Source: Halorubrum sodomense
GTDB lineage: Archaea > Halobacteriota > Halobacteria > Halobacteriales > Haloferacaceae
Direction of reading: 5' to 3'
Assembly: GCF_900111935.1 (NCBI RefSeq)
Contig: NZ_FOYN01000004.1
Coordinates: 62,001-126,000 of the forward strand
Length of the DNA stretch: 64,000 nucleotides
Shown: positions 15,797-25,125 of the stretch, in pieces
How the letters are laid out: every line of letters starts with the position of its first letter
Numbering within the stretch: position 1 is the stretch's first letter
The notes under the pieces: generated by a model
The model's input: only the letters and a program-made list of their open reading frames with translations
What the model was told of the DNA's origin: nothing
The model's database searches: none
Program-made: the position numbers and the translations under genes

Positions 15797-16866
15797 TGGT
15801 CGAAAAAACCCCGGAGACCGACGACGACGGAAGCGGCGACGCGACGCGTCGCGGGCTGCTCCGCGCCGCGGCCGGCGCGACGGTCGCCGGCGCGGCGAGC
15901 ACGGCCGGCTGCCTGAGCGTCACAACGCCGGCCGACGTGGCGGCGGAGTACGCGGTGACGGGCAACGTCGCCCACTTCGTCGGCCCGAGCTGGCCGGCCG
16001 AGCACCGCGACGACGCCGTCGTCCTCGACGCGCGGAACGCCGAGCGGTTCCGCGAGGAGCGCATCTACGGCGCCCGCCGCGTCCCCTTCGACGCGATCAC
16101 GAGTCAGCGTAGCACCGACGACGGCGCGGTTCCGGACGCCGACGCCGTCGCGGCCGCGTTCGGGTCGGTCGGCGTCGCGCCGGACGACGACGTGCTCGTG
16201 TACGGGGCGAGCGTCGGCTCCCGGGTCACCCGGACCGCGTTCGCCCTCGCGGCGATCGGGCACTCCGGCGCGATCAAGGCGTTGAACGGCGGGCTCGACG
16301 GCTGGAACGGTCGGCTCGGGACGGGGACGAGGCGGGAGGTCTCGACGACTGACTACGAGGCCGACCCCGCGCCGTCGGCGTGGGTCACTCGCGAGTGGCT
16401 CGCCGAGCGGGTCGGCTCGTTCAACGACGGCGGCCCCGGGCTGGTCGACGTACGGGTGCCCGAGGCGTACCTGGCCGCGGCCGGCTCCGCCGCGCTGAAC
16501 GACGACCACGAGCGCCACGGCCACATCCCGGGCGCGATCGACGTCCACTGGGTGGGGAACGTCTCCGGCCGCCGGATGACGGAGCCGGGACGGCTCGTCC
16601 AGCTGTACGAGGGCGAGGCGGGGCTCGACCGGAGCGAGACGGTCGTCGTGTACGGCGACGACAACGTGGACCCGACCTCGACGTGGCTCACGCTGCGGGC
16701 GATCGGCTTCGAGGACGTCCGCGTCTACGACGGCGGTTTCAGCGAGTGGGCGAACGCGGACGACCGGGGGCGACACCCGGTCGAGACGGCGACGAACGTC
16801 GTGGTCGAGACCGAGGGGAGCGTCGGCGGCGACGACAACAGCGGCGACTTCTCCTGTACTGGATGA
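15796..16866 (+). CDS. Two-domain rhodanese-like Tat lipoprotein lacking catalytic Cys
   Basis: 356 residues. The N-terminus 'TRRGLLRAAAGATVAGAASTAGC' is a twin-arginine signal with lipobox. Two rhodanese domains follow (about residues 60-170 and 195-335), with 'VVLDARNAERFREERIYGARRVPF' and 'GLVDVRVPEAYL...GHIPGAIDVHW'. In thiosulfate sulfurtransferases the second domain has Cys in the loop after 'VVVY'. Here that loop reads 'VVVYGDDNVDPTS', and the first domain has 'LVYGASVGSR', so neither has the persulfide Cys. One Cys remains near the end (SCTG). The ATG overlaps the previous stop (TAATG). Confidence 0.78.
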   Translation: MVEKTPETDDDGSGDATRRGLLRAAAGATVAGAASTAGCLSVTTPADVAAEYAVTGNVAHFVGPSWPAEHRDDAVVLDARNAERFREERIYGARRVPFDAITSQRSTDDGAVPDADAVAAAFGSVGVAPDDDVLVYGASVGSRVTRTAFALAAIGHSGAIKALNGGLDGWNGRLGTGTRREVSTTDYEADPAPSAWVTREWLAERVGSFNDGGPGLVDVRVPEAYLAAAGSAALNDDHERHGHIPGAIDVHWVGNVSGRRMTEPGRLVQLYEGEAGLDRSETVVVYGDDNVDPTSTWLTLRAIGFEDVRVYDGGFSEWANADDRGRHPVETATNVVVETEGSVGGDDNSGDFSCTG

Positions 16867-16867
16867 G

Positions 16868-17908
16868 ATGAGCCGCGACGGCCCGATCGACGGGGACGCG
16901 GGCGACGCACCCGGTCGCGTCGTCGCGGTCCCCTGCGAGGGCGCGGACGTCTTGGCGCTGTTCGCGCTCGCCACGGGCGAGCCGCTCGGTTCGGTCCCGG
17001 TCGGCAGCCACCCGGTCCACGCGACGACGACTGCCGACCGGACGCTCGTCGCGACCATGGGCGAGCGATCGGTGACGGCGGTCGACCCCGGCGGCGAGGT
17101 GACCCGCGTCGACACCGGCGTCTTGGGCCCCTCGCACTTCGCGAGCGCGAACGGCGACCTGTACGTCTCCTGTTCGGCCGGCGACGCGCTCGCGGTGATC
17201 GACCCGGTGGAACTGACACTCACTGGCCGGGTCGGCGTCGGCGCGGAACCGCACGAACTCGCCGTCGGTCCCGACGAACGACGTCTCTACAGCGGCAGCC
17301 GCCGCGACGGCGTCGTCGACGTCGTCGATACCGCGACTCGCGAGCGGCTCGGGACGGTCGACGCGGGTCCGGAGGCGAGGGTACAAGGCGTCGCGCTCGC
17401 GCCCGACGGGCACCGCGGGTACGCCGTCGACCAGGACGGGAGCCGGATCGTCGTCTTCGAGCCGGCTGGTCACGGAGGCGAAGAGCCGGACGCGCCCGCG
17501 ACCCGAGTCGGCCACGTTCGCAACGCGGCCGCGGTCGGCGCGGACCCGTACGACCTCGTCGTCACCGCCGATCGCGTGTTCGTCCCGGGGAGAGCCGACG
17601 GGACGGTCCACGAGTTCTCGCCGGACCTGACGCTCGAAGCGGTTCACGAGGGGTTCTCCCGCCCGGTCGACCTGTTCAAGACGAACGGTCGGTGGTGGGT
17701 GCTCGACGCCGAGGCCGCCCGGCTGCGGTCGCTCGACGGCGCGGTCGTCGACACGAGCGCACCGGGGCTCGTCGCGGCCCCGGTGGGCGGCGGCCGGCTC
17801 CTCGTGTCTCACTACGACGACGACCGGATCTCGCTCGTCGACGTCGCGGACGGGACCGTCTGGACCGCCGACACGCCGGCGTACCCGTTCGGCGCGGTCG
17901 TGGTCTGA
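16868..17908 (+). CDS. YncE-like beta-propeller protein
   Basis: 346 residues of repeated blades such as 'DALAVIDPVELTLTGRVGVGAEPHELAVGPDERRLYSG', typical of YVTN/YncE seven-bladed propellers. No signal peptide is visible, so it may be cytosolic or enter by another route. It starts one nt after the stop of the rhodanese-like lipoprotein gene. It therefore belongs to the same operon as the upstream propeller lipoprotein. Function unknown; binding of a sulfur carrier or metal is possible by context. Confidence 0.72.
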   Translation: MSRDGPIDGDAGDAPGRVVAVPCEGADVLALFALATGEPLGSVPVGSHPVHATTTADRTLVATMGERSVTAVDPGGEVTRVDTGVLGPSHFASANGDLYVSCSAGDALAVIDPVELTLTGRVGVGAEPHELAVGPDERRLYSGSRRDGVVDVVDTATRERLGTVDAGPEARVQGVALAPDGHRGYAVDQDGSRIVVFEPAGHGGEEPDAPATRVGHVRNAAAVGADPYDLVVTADRVFVPGRADGTVHEFSPDLTLEAVHEGFSRPVDLFKTNGRWWVLDAEAARLRSLDGAVVDTSAPGLVAAPVGGGRLLVSHYDDDRISLVDVADGTVWTADTPAYPFGAVVV

Positions 17909-17977
17909 CGCGTCACAGACCGCGGGGAACCCTGCCGGAGTCGCCGCCGTAATCTCCCCGTTCGCCGTCCCCGCTGT

Positions 17978-18361
17978 ATGAAGGTCGCATACGTCTTCGC
18001 GACGGCCGGACAGACCATCGACTACGTGCTCGGGGACATGATCCTGCCGCAGCTGGAGGCCGGCGCGCACGGCGCAGACGTGGTCGGCATGTTCTTCTTC
18101 CACGACAACACGTACGCGCTCCGCGAGGACGACCCGCTCGGTCAGCGCCTGGCGGACGTCGCCGCCGAGCAGGAGATCCTGCTCATGCTCTGTGACCAGT
18201 GTGCGACCCGCCGCGGGCTCGCGGAGTACGACCGCACCGACGAGCACGGCCGCGACCGCTACGAGCCGACGAACACCGTCGAAGGCGCCACGGTCGGCTG
18301 CTTCCCCGACCTCTACGAGGCGCTCGGCGAGGTCGGCGTCGACCAGGTCATCACGCTGTAG
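17978..18361 (+). CDS. DsrE-family sulfur-carrier-like protein
   Basis: 127 residues. The DsrE/DsrF-like fold shows as 'MKVAYVFATAG', 'GADVVGMFFFHDNTYAL' and 'EQEILLMLCDQCATRRGL', with the CDQC pair near residues 72-75 at the active-site position. A third Cys in 'VGCFPDLYEALGEVGVDQVITL' is close to the C-terminus. DsrE-type proteins bind and pass sulfane sulfur between partners such as TusA and rhodanese. It closes the sulfur block. Confidence 0.82.
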   Translation: MKVAYVFATAGQTIDYVLGDMILPQLEAGAHGADVVGMFFFHDNTYALREDDPLGQRLADVAAEQEILLMLCDQCATRRGLAEYDRTDEHGRDRYEPTNTVEGATVGCFPDLYEALGEVGVDQVITL

Positions 18362-18718
18362 CTGGCTTGTACTGGGGGATTTGAACAGTCTCGCACCGTT
18401 TTTATATCGGCTTCGAACGACAGCGCGGGTCACGTCCACGCCGAGCTCGTCTTCGAACTGCTGTTCGGCGGACGGGAGCGGGGGGCGCGAGCGACCCCGC
18501 GTGGAAGACAGTCATCGAGTTTTTGCACGTTGCCCATCTTGCCCCGGTACGGACGCGAGCTTCGACGCACAGCTCCGGGCAGAGAGCGTGGAAGTCACAC
18601 GGACGGACGCGTCGCTCCCCGAAGCTGTAGACGAGATCGGTTCGATTCACAAAGCCGCTGACCACCTTCGGCCGGTCGCTCCGCAACCACTAAACGCGGC
18701 TCGCTCCTTGCTCCGGTA
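18362..18718 (+). other. Gap before rfcL with coding-like debris
   Basis: A TATA-like TTTTTATATC lies at about 18398. A short stretch after it (18414-18475) reads in frame as GHVHAELVFELLFGG with G/C at nearly every third position. A second frame starts at GTG 18501 and would encode 72 residues with a CPSC pair, ending in a TAA that overlaps the rfcL ATG (TAATG). Both may be pieces of one decayed gene; the second could also be a small real gene coupled to rfcL. No family was recognised. Confidence 0.3.
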
Positions 18719-20224
18719 ATGGCCGACTGGACGGAGAAGTACCGCCCGAGCACGCTCTCGGAGGTGCGCGGCAACGACAAGGCCCGCGACGCGTTCGCGG
18801 AGTGGGCCCGCTCGTGGGACGACCACCGCGAGGCGGTCGTCCTCCACGGGAGCCCGGGCGTCGGGAAGACGAGCGCGGCGCACGCGCTCGCGAACGACAT
18901 GGGATGGGAGACCGTCGAGCTCAACGCCTCCGACCAGCGCACCGCCGACGTCATCGAACGGTCCGCGGGGCGGGCCGCGCGCAACGCCACCCTCGGCGGG
19001 AGCGCGGCCGGCGGCGGGGCGGCCGGCGGCGACACCGCCTCCCGGCAGCTCGTCATCCTCGACGAGGCGGACAACATCCACGGCAACTACGACCGCGGCG
19101 GCGCGAGCGCGATCACGGAGCTGGTCAAGGGGTCCGGCCAGCCGATCGTGCTCATCGCCAACGACTACTACGACATGTCGCGGGGGCTCCGGAACGCGAC
19201 CCAGGAGATCGAGTTCCGCGACGTCTCCGCGCGCTCGATCGTCCCCGTCCTCCGCGACGTCTGTCGCAAGGAGGGGATCGAGTTCGAGTCCGACGCCCTC
19301 CAGCGGATCGCGGAGGGGAACCGCGGTGACCTGCGGGGCGCGATCAACGACCTTCAGGCCGCGACGCAGGGCCGCGACTCGATCGCGGTCGAGGACGTGG
19401 TCACCGGCGACCGCGACAAGGCGCTGGGGCTGTTCCCGTTCCTCGACGCCGTGTTGAAAGAGGAGTCCGCGGAGGAGGCGCTCCAGTCGGCGTACGCCGT
19501 CGACGAGACGCCGGACGACCTGACGCGGTGGATCGAGAACAACCTCCTCGACGTGTACGAACCGGCAGAGGCGGTCCGCGCGTACGACTTCCTCGCCAAC
19601 GCGGACGTGTGGCTCGGCCGGGTCCGCGCCACGCAGAACTACACCTACTGGCGGTACGCGACCGACAACGCGGCCGCGGGCGTCGCGGCGGCCCGCGACG
19701 GCGAGAAGGGCGGCTGGACGCGGTACGGCCGGCCGCAGTTCTGGTCGTCGTCGGACGCGACGGCGGACGAGGTCGTCGACAAGGTCGCGGCCGCGAGCGG
19801 CTGTAGCGTCGCGACCGCCCGCCGCGAGGTATTGCCGTTCCTCCAAGCGGTCACCCACCACTGTAAGCCCCGCGAGCTGACCGTCGCGATGGCGGCCGCC
19901 TACGACCTCGACGAGGCCGCCGTCGCCTTCGTCACCGGCTCCGGCGAGTCGACGAACAAGGTCGCCTCTATCGTCGAAGACGCGCAGGCACGGCGCGACG
20001 AGCTGATCGAGGAACACGCGGACGGCGCCTTCGCGTTCGACGGCGCGGCTCGGGAAGGCGAGGAAGGCGACGCGGCCGCGACCGACGAGACGGACCGGGG
20101 CGGATCCGAGGCGACTTCTGCCGGAAGCGACGGAGGCGACTCGGACGCGGAATCCGACGCCGAGACCGGCGCGTCGAACGAGGAGGACGACGACGACCAG
20201 GCCGGACTCACCGACTTCATGTGA
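18719..20224 (+). CDS. rfcL: Replication factor C large subunit
   Basis: 501 residues. N-terminal 'WTEKYRPSTLSEVRGND' is the RFC box, Walker A 'GSPGVGKT' lies near residue 45 and Walker B 'LVILDEADNIHGN' near 110. A glycine/alanine-rich insert precedes Walker B. The acidic, Ser-rich tail from about 430 ends in 'QAGLTDFM', a PCNA-interacting (PIP) motif. RfcL with RfcS loads the PCNA clamp at primer ends. Length and domain order agree with haloarchaeal RfcL. Confidence 0.95.
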   Translation: MADWTEKYRPSTLSEVRGNDKARDAFAEWARSWDDHREAVVLHGSPGVGKTSAAHALANDMGWETVELNASDQRTADVIERSAGRAARNATLGGSAAGGGAAGGDTASRQLVILDEADNIHGNYDRGGASAITELVKGSGQPIVLIANDYYDMSRGLRNATQEIEFRDVSARSIVPVLRDVCRKEGIEFESDALQRIAEGNRGDLRGAINDLQAATQGRDSIAVEDVVTGDRDKALGLFPFLDAVLKEESAEEALQSAYAVDETPDDLTRWIENNLLDVYEPAEAVRAYDFLANADVWLGRVRATQNYTYWRYATDNAAAGVAAARDGEKGGWTRYGRPQFWSSSDATADEVVDKVAAASGCSVATARREVLPFLQAVTHHCKPRELTVAMAAAYDLDEAAVAFVTGSGESTNKVASIVEDAQARRDELIEEHADGAFAFDGAAREGEEGDAAATDETDRGGSEATSAGSDGGDSDAESDAETGASNEEDDDDQAGLTDFM

Positions 20225-20242
20225 GTCGGGCGCGGCCGCCGG

Positions 20243-21388
20243 CTACCGCTCTCCGCCGCCGCTGACCGGAGCCGAGTTCGGGTCAGAGTCGCGTTCGCTC
20301 GCCTCGGGGGCGTCGAGCGAATCGCCGACGACGAACTCGAACCGCGCGCCGCCCTCGCGGCCCTCCGCCACCGACACCGTCCAGTCGTGCGCCTCCGCGA
20401 TCCGCTCGACGATCGCCAGTCCGAAGCCGGTGCCGTCGGGCGCGGTCGTGTGCCCCGGGTCGAAGACGGCCTCCCGCTGCTCGGGGTCGATCCCCGGGCC
20501 GTCGTCCGCGACGTAGAACCCGTCGTCCGTCCGCCCGACCCGGACGCGGACCGCGGCGTCGTCGGGTTCCGTCGGGGCGCCGTCCGCGTCCGGTCCCGCA
20601 CGCGGCGCGAACGTGCCGGGCGCGACGCCGTCTCCGGGCGCCGACTCGTCGTCGATACCGGCGTCCGCCGGTTCGTCCCCGTCGGGCACGCCGTGTTCGA
20701 TCGCGTTCCGGAAGAGGTTCTCGAGGGCCTGTCGGAGCCTGTCGGCGTCGCACGGGACCGTCGGGAGCGCCCCGTCGACGACGAGCGCGGCGTCGGCCGG
20801 TTCGCCGGCGGTCCCCCACGCGCTCTCGACGACCGATCGCAGGTCGGTCGGCTCCGTCGACTGGACCGTCTGCCCCTCCCGGGCCAGCGTCAGGAGGTCG
20901 CCGACGAGGTCGTCCATGCGGTCGAGCGCGTCGAGGGCGCGGTCCAACCGCTCGCTCGACGCCTCGCCGTCGAGCTCGTCGGCCAGCTCGACGTTCCCGA
21001 CCGCGACGGAGAGTGGGTTCCGGAGGTCGTGGCTCACGACGCTCGCGAACTCCTCGAGCCGTTCCCGCTGTCGCTCCAGCCGCCGCCGTCGCTCCACGCG
21101 GTCGTCCGCGAGGAAGAGGTATCCGACCACGTCGCCGCCCTCGGTCGTCCGCCCGCGCTCGTGGACCCACTGCGGCTCCCCGTGGGGCCCGACCCGATAC
21201 ACGACGTCGACCGGGCCCGCTTCCAGCGCCTCTCGGAGCCGGTCGCAGTCCTCGTCGACCACGCAGTCGAACCACCCGCCGTCCGGCCGTTGCGGTGCGT
21301 CGAGCCCCGGCTCCCCGGACGCCTCGACCACCAACCGGGACGGGTCGCCCTCGGGGCGACGGTACGCTATCCCGGGGCGCCGTTCCAT
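20243..21388 (-). CDS. PAS-type sensor histidine kinase, soluble
   Basis: 381 residues from ATG 21388 (GTG 21400 also in frame). Residues 1-95 look like a PAS-type sensor; no membrane segment is present. HisKA follows with the H box 'FASVVSHDLRNPLSVAVGN' near 120. HATPase_c has the N box 'LENLFRNAIEH' near 230, G1 'VADDGPGID' and G2 'GTGFGLAIVERIAEAHDW'. All catalytic motifs are intact, unlike the protein at 3187. A long acidic insert separates the N and G1 boxes. No response regulator is adjacent, which is common in haloarchaea. Confidence 0.85.
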   Translation of the reverse strand: MERRPGIAYRRPEGDPSRLVVEASGEPGLDAPQRPDGGWFDCVVDEDCDRLREALEAGPVDVVYRVGPHGEPQWVHERGRTTEGGDVVGYLFLADDRVERRRRLERQRERLEEFASVVSHDLRNPLSVAVGNVELADELDGEASSERLDRALDALDRMDDLVGDLLTLAREGQTVQSTEPTDLRSVVESAWGTAGEPADAALVVDGALPTVPCDADRLRQALENLFRNAIEHGVPDGDEPADAGIDDESAPGDGVAPGTFAPRAGPDADGAPTEPDDAAVRVRVGRTDDGFYVADDGPGIDPEQREAVFDPGHTTAPDGTGFGLAIVERIAEAHDWTVSVAEGREGGARFEFVVGDSLDAPEASERDSDPNSAPVSGGGER

Positions 21389-21544
21389 GGGTCGCGGCAC
21401 GTGTCACCGAGGCGACTCGGCCAGCATAAATCTTACTCGGCTATCACTTGTCAGACGCTGAGATAAAGTTCCCAGCTCGCGAAATAATCGATAGCGGGCG
21501 GGATCGCCGGGAGAACTTTGTCGCGTCCGCCGATCGATCGTCGC

Positions 21545-22621
21545 ATGCGCGCAGCGATCCTGCGGGAGTACGGCGAACCGCTCGAGATTCGGACGGTTCC
21601 CGACCCCGAACCCGAGCCCGACGGCGCCGTCGTCCGCGTCGACGCCTGCGGCGTCTGCCGCAGCGACTGGCACGCCTGGGCCGGCCACGGCGAGTGGGCG
21701 GACGATCGGGTGCCGCGCGGACAGATACTCGGCCACGAGCCGGCCGGCGAGGTCGTCGCCGTCGGCCGCGAGGTCGAGCGATTCCGAGCGGGCGACCGGG
21801 TTGTCGTCCCCTTCTCGCTCGGCGACGGTACCTGCCAGTACTGCCGTCGCGGGGCCGGGAACGTGTGCGAGGACGGCCGCGCGTTGGGGTTCGAGCCGGA
21901 GGCGCCGGGCGCGTTCGCGGAGCGCGTGGCCGTCCCGACGGCCGACTACAACCTCGTTGAGCGCCCCGAGTGGCTCGACGCGACCGCGGCGGCGGCGCTC
22001 GGCTGCCGGTACATGACCGCGTATCACGCGCTCGCGGAGCGGGCGACCGTCGGCGGCGGCGACGCCGTCGCGGTCCACGGCTGCGGGGGCGTCGGGCTCT
22101 CCGCGGTCCAGATCGCCGCGGCGCTCGGCGCGCGCGTCGTCGCGGTCGATGTCGACGACGACGCCCTCGCGCTCGCGACCGAGTTCGGCGCGGACGCCGC
22201 CGTGAACCCGGCGTCGCTCCCGGAAGAGAGCTCCGTCCCCGAGCGCGTCCGCGCGCTTACCGACGGCGGCGCAGACGTCTCGCTCGACGCCCTGGGGATC
22301 GCGGAGACCTGCCGTAACTCCGTCCGGTCGCTGCGGCCGCGCGGCACGCACGTCCAGGTCGGGCTCACGACGGACGCCGAGCGCGGCGAGGTGTCGCTGC
22401 CGACGGACTGGATGACGCGGTGGGAGATCTCCTTCCTCGGGTCGCGGGGGATGCCGCCGACGAGCTACCCGGACCTGTTCGCGCTGATCGAGGCGACGGG
22501 GATCGACCCCGGCGCGCTCGTCGCCCGCGAACTGTCGCTGTCGGAGGTCTCGGACCGGATAGCCGCCATGGACGAGTACGACGTGCGGGGCGTCGAGGTC
22601 GTCACCGACTTCGGCGGCTGA
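21545..22621 (+). CDS. Zinc-dependent medium-chain alcohol dehydrogenase
   Basis: 358 residues from ATG 21545. Catalytic zinc ligands are in 'ACGVCRSDWHAW' (Cys near 37) and 'GHEPAGEV' (His-Glu near 64). The structural zinc lobe reads 'GDGTCQYCRRGAGNVC', with three of the usual four Cys; Asp may replace the first. The Rossmann motif 'GCGGVGLSAVQIAAALGA' lies near residue 180. Enzymes of this group oxidise alcohols with NAD(P)+; the substrate is not predictable. It converges with the ABC operon, leaving 3 nt between stops. Confidence 0.88.
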   Translation: MRAAILREYGEPLEIRTVPDPEPEPDGAVVRVDACGVCRSDWHAWAGHGEWADDRVPRGQILGHEPAGEVVAVGREVERFRAGDRVVVPFSLGDGTCQYCRRGAGNVCEDGRALGFEPEAPGAFAERVAVPTADYNLVERPEWLDATAAAALGCRYMTAYHALAERATVGGGDAVAVHGCGGVGLSAVQIAAALGARVVAVDVDDDALALATEFGADAAVNPASLPEESSVPERVRALTDGGADVSLDALGIAETCRNSVRSLRPRGTHVQVGLTTDAERGEVSLPTDWMTRWEISFLGSRGMPPTSYPDLFALIEATGIDPGALVARELSLSEVSDRIAAMDEYDVRGVEVVTDFGG

Positions 22622-22624
22622 CCG

Positions 22625-23551
22625 TCAGCGCTCCCGATCCGCGCCGAGTCCGGGGATCGCGACCCGGTCGTCGACGCGCTCCATGAACTTCGACGCCGTG
22701 AGCACGAGCGCGAGGTACATCGCGCCGAGCACGAGGAAGACGGTGGTGTACCGGAAGGTCTCCGTCGCGACCCGGTTCGCCAAGTAGTACAGCTCCGGGA
22801 CCGTGATAAAGCCCGCGAGCGACGAGTACTTGATCAGGTAGACGAACTCGTTCGTCCACGAGGGGATCGCGTACCGGAGCGCCTGCGGAAGCACCACGTA
22901 GTATATCGACTCGAGCTTCGAGAGCCCGATCGCCCGCCCCGCGGTGATCTGTCCCTCGTCGACGCTCTCGACCGCCCCGCGGATGTACTCGGCCTGGTAG
23001 GCGGCCCCGTTGAGGGTGAACCCGAGGATCGCGACCCAGACCACGTCGCGGGGAAACACGCCCGACAACGCCGCGGGCACGGACGCCGCGAGGTTCAGCC
23101 CGTAGTAGAGCACGAACAGCTGCGCGAGCAGCGGCGTCCCGCGCAACAGCTCGGTGTACCCCAGCGAGAGCCACGCCGAGAACCGGCCGTACACCCGCGC
23201 GACCGCCAGCGGCACGGCGATGAAGAAGCCGCAGACGAGGCTCGCGCCGGTGATGACCACCGTGAGCCACGTCCCCTGTGCGAGGGTCGGCGTGAGCCCG
23301 ACCACGAACGCGACGTCGGGCGCAACCGCGGCGAGCCCCGGCACCGCGGCGAGCGCGCCCTCGACGGCGTCCGGCGCGACGAGCGGCTCGCCGACCGGGG
23401 CGATCACGCCGCCGAGCCATCGGTTGACCCAGCTGACGACGAGCCAGCCCCAGAACAGCGCCCCGGCGGCGACGAGGAGGATTCGACCGACAGACGGGTC
23501 CGTATCGGCCACGCGCTCGCCGACCGTCCGCGGTCGCGTCGCCCCCGCCAT
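22625..23551 (-). CDS. Polar amino acid ABC transporter permease (second)
   Basis: 308 residues from ATG 23551. One N-terminal membrane segment and a long periplasm-side loop precede the HisM/GlnP-type core, with 'GTWLTVVITGASLVCGF', 'ELLRGTPLLAQLFVLYYG' and the EAA loop 'EGQITAGRAIGLSKLESIYYVVLPQAL', which contacts the ATPase. The ATG overlaps the stop of the ATPase gene (ATGA). It is the last gene of a four-gene importer operon. Confidence 0.9.
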   Translation of the reverse strand: MAGATRPRTVGERVADTDPSVGRILLVAAGALFWGWLVVSWVNRWLGGVIAPVGEPLVAPDAVEGALAAVPGLAAVAPDVAFVVGLTPTLAQGTWLTVVITGASLVCGFFIAVPLAVARVYGRFSAWLSLGYTELLRGTPLLAQLFVLYYGLNLAASVPAALSGVFPRDVVWVAILGFTLNGAAYQAEYIRGAVESVDEGQITAGRAIGLSKLESIYYVVLPQALRYAIPSWTNEFVYLIKYSSLAGFITVPELYYLANRVATETFRYTTVFLVLGAMYLALVLTASKFMERVDDRVAIPGLGADRER

Positions 23552-24297
23552 CAGTCGTGGCTCGCGATGCGTTCGAGGAAGCGACCGGTTCGCTCCTTCT
23601 CGGGGCGTTCGAACAGCTGCTCCGGCGGGCCGCGCTCGACGACCCGCCCGTCGTCCAAGAACACGACCTCGTCGGCGACCGCCCGCGCGAAGCTCATCTC
23701 GTGGGTGACGACGAGCATCGTCATCCCCTCGTCGACCAACGCGCGCATCACCTCCAACACCTCGCCGATGAGCTCGGGGTCGAGCGCGCTCGTCGGTTCG
23801 TCGAACAGCATGAGCTTCGGCTCCATCGCCAACGCGCGGGCGATCCCGACGCGCTGCTGTTGGCCGCCCGACAGCTCCGCCGGGTACGACTCGAGCTGGT
23901 CGGCGAGGCCGACGCGCTCGAGCTGCGAGGTCGCACGCTCGCGGGCCTCGGCCGCTGAGAGTCCGAGCACGCGGCGCGGCCCGAGCGCGACGTTCCCGAG
24001 CGCGCTCAGGTGCGCGAACAGGTTGAAACTCTGGAACACCATGCCGACCTCGCGCCGGAGCCTGTCGACATCGGTGTCGGGCGAGAGCACCTCCTCGCCG
24101 TCGAGGGTGATCGACCCCTCCTGCGCCTCCGCGAGCCGGTTGACACAGCGCAGCATCGTGGACTTCCCGGAGCCGGACGGGCCGATCAGCACGGTCACGT
24201 CGCTGCGGTCCATCTCGAAGGAGACCTCGTCGAGCACCTGCTCGTCGCCGTACCACTTCGAGACGTCGTTCACGCGGAGGAAGACGTCGTCACTCAC
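23551..24297 (-). CDS. Polar amino acid ABC transporter ATPase (GlnQ-like)
   Basis: 248 residues. Walker A 'GPSGSGKST' near 39, Q loop 'VFQSFNLFAHLSALGNV', signature 'LSGGQQQR', Walker B 'LMLFDEPTSALDPE' and the H loop 'VVTHEMSFARAVAD' are all intact. The 'FNLFAH' Q loop and the overall length are typical of the HisP/GlnQ branch. It drives amino acid import with the two flanking permeases. It overlaps both neighbours by 1-4 nt. Confidence 0.95.
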   Translation of the reverse strand: MSDDVFLRVNDVSKWYGDEQVLDEVSFEMDRSDVTVLIGPSGSGKSTMLRCVNRLAEAQEGSITLDGEEVLSPDTDVDRLRREVGMVFQSFNLFAHLSALGNVALGPRRVLGLSAAEARERATSQLERVGLADQLESYPAELSGGQQQRVGIARALAMEPKLMLFDEPTSALDPELIGEVLEVMRALVDEGMTMLVVTHEMSFARAVADEVVFLDDGRVVERGPPEQLFERPEKERTGRFLERIASHD

Positions 24298-25124
24298 GTC
24301 GACTCACCCTCCGGGATCGCGTACCGGGTACCGAGGTAATCGAGCGCGCGGTTCGTCGTGAACGTGAGGACGAAGTAGATGCCACTGATGAACAGGATGA
24401 CTTCGAGGACCGCGGTCGTCTGCTGCGTGAACAGGTCGTACCCGCGGGTCAGAAGCTCCGCGAGCCCGATCGCGAAGACGATACTCGTGTCCTTCAACAC
24501 GATGGTGAACTCGTTTTGGAACCCCGGAATCGACCGCCGGAGCGCCTGCGGGACGACGACGTATCGAATCGACTCGAACCGCGAGAGCCCGACGGCCCGG
24601 CCCGCCTCCAGCTGGCCGTCGTCGACGCTCCCGAGCGCCGCGCGGAAGATCTGCGACTGGTACGCCGCGCTCCGCAGCCCCAGCCCCGCGATCCCCGCCG
24701 AGACCGCCGGCGAGATCGACCCGATACCGAGGTTCACCTGCGGGACGCCGACGACAAAGTAGATCACGAGGAGGATGACGACGATGGGCGTCCCGCGGAG
24801 GACGACGCCGACCGTCTCCACGAGCCGCTTCCAGCGCCCGTCGCCGTACACCTCCACCGCGCCGGCCGGGAAGCCGACGAGGAATCCGAGCAGGATCGAC
24901 GCGACGGTGAGCCCGACGGTCAACAGGAGGCCGCCGCCGAGGTAGTCGACGTTCCGGAGGACGAACCACCAGTCGGCGGGGTCGCCGACGAGCCACCAGT
25001 CGATCGACTCGCTCACGGACCCGACTGTAGCGGCCGTCAGCGGCGTCTCACCGGCGGCAGTACTCGGGGCGAGAGCGCCGAGGCTGTCCGCCGCGGCGAG
25101 CGCGAGCGACCCCGGGGCCGACAT
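24294..25124 (-). CDS. Polar amino acid ABC transporter permease (first)
   Basis: 276 residues. An unusual N-terminal region of about 60 residues precedes the HisM-type core 'GGLLLTVGLTVASILLGF', 'VVLRGTPIVVILLVIYFVVG' and the EAA loop 'DGQLEAGRAVGLSRFESIRYVVVPQALRR'. About five membrane segments are visible. It begins one nt after the stop of the binding-protein gene and overlaps the ATPase start by 4 nt. Two different permeases flanking one ATPase suggest a heterodimeric channel. Confidence 0.9.
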   Translation of the reverse strand: MSAPGSLALAAADSLGALAPSTAAGETPLTAATVGSVSESIDWWLVGDPADWWFVLRNVDYLGGGLLLTVGLTVASILLGFLVGFPAGAVEVYGDGRWKRLVETVGVVLRGTPIVVILLVIYFVVGVPQVNLGIGSISPAVSAGIAGLGLRSAAYQSQIFRAALGSVDDGQLEAGRAVGLSRFESIRYVVVPQALRRSIPGFQNEFTIVLKDTSIVFAIGLAELLTRGYDLFTQQTTAVLEVILFISGIYFVLTFTTNRALDYLGTRYAIPEGEST

Positions 25125-25125
25125 C

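Noticed and set aside
16739-18439. 566-residue minus-strand frame over the beta-propeller and DsrE genes
   Set aside because: Shadow of two recognised genes.
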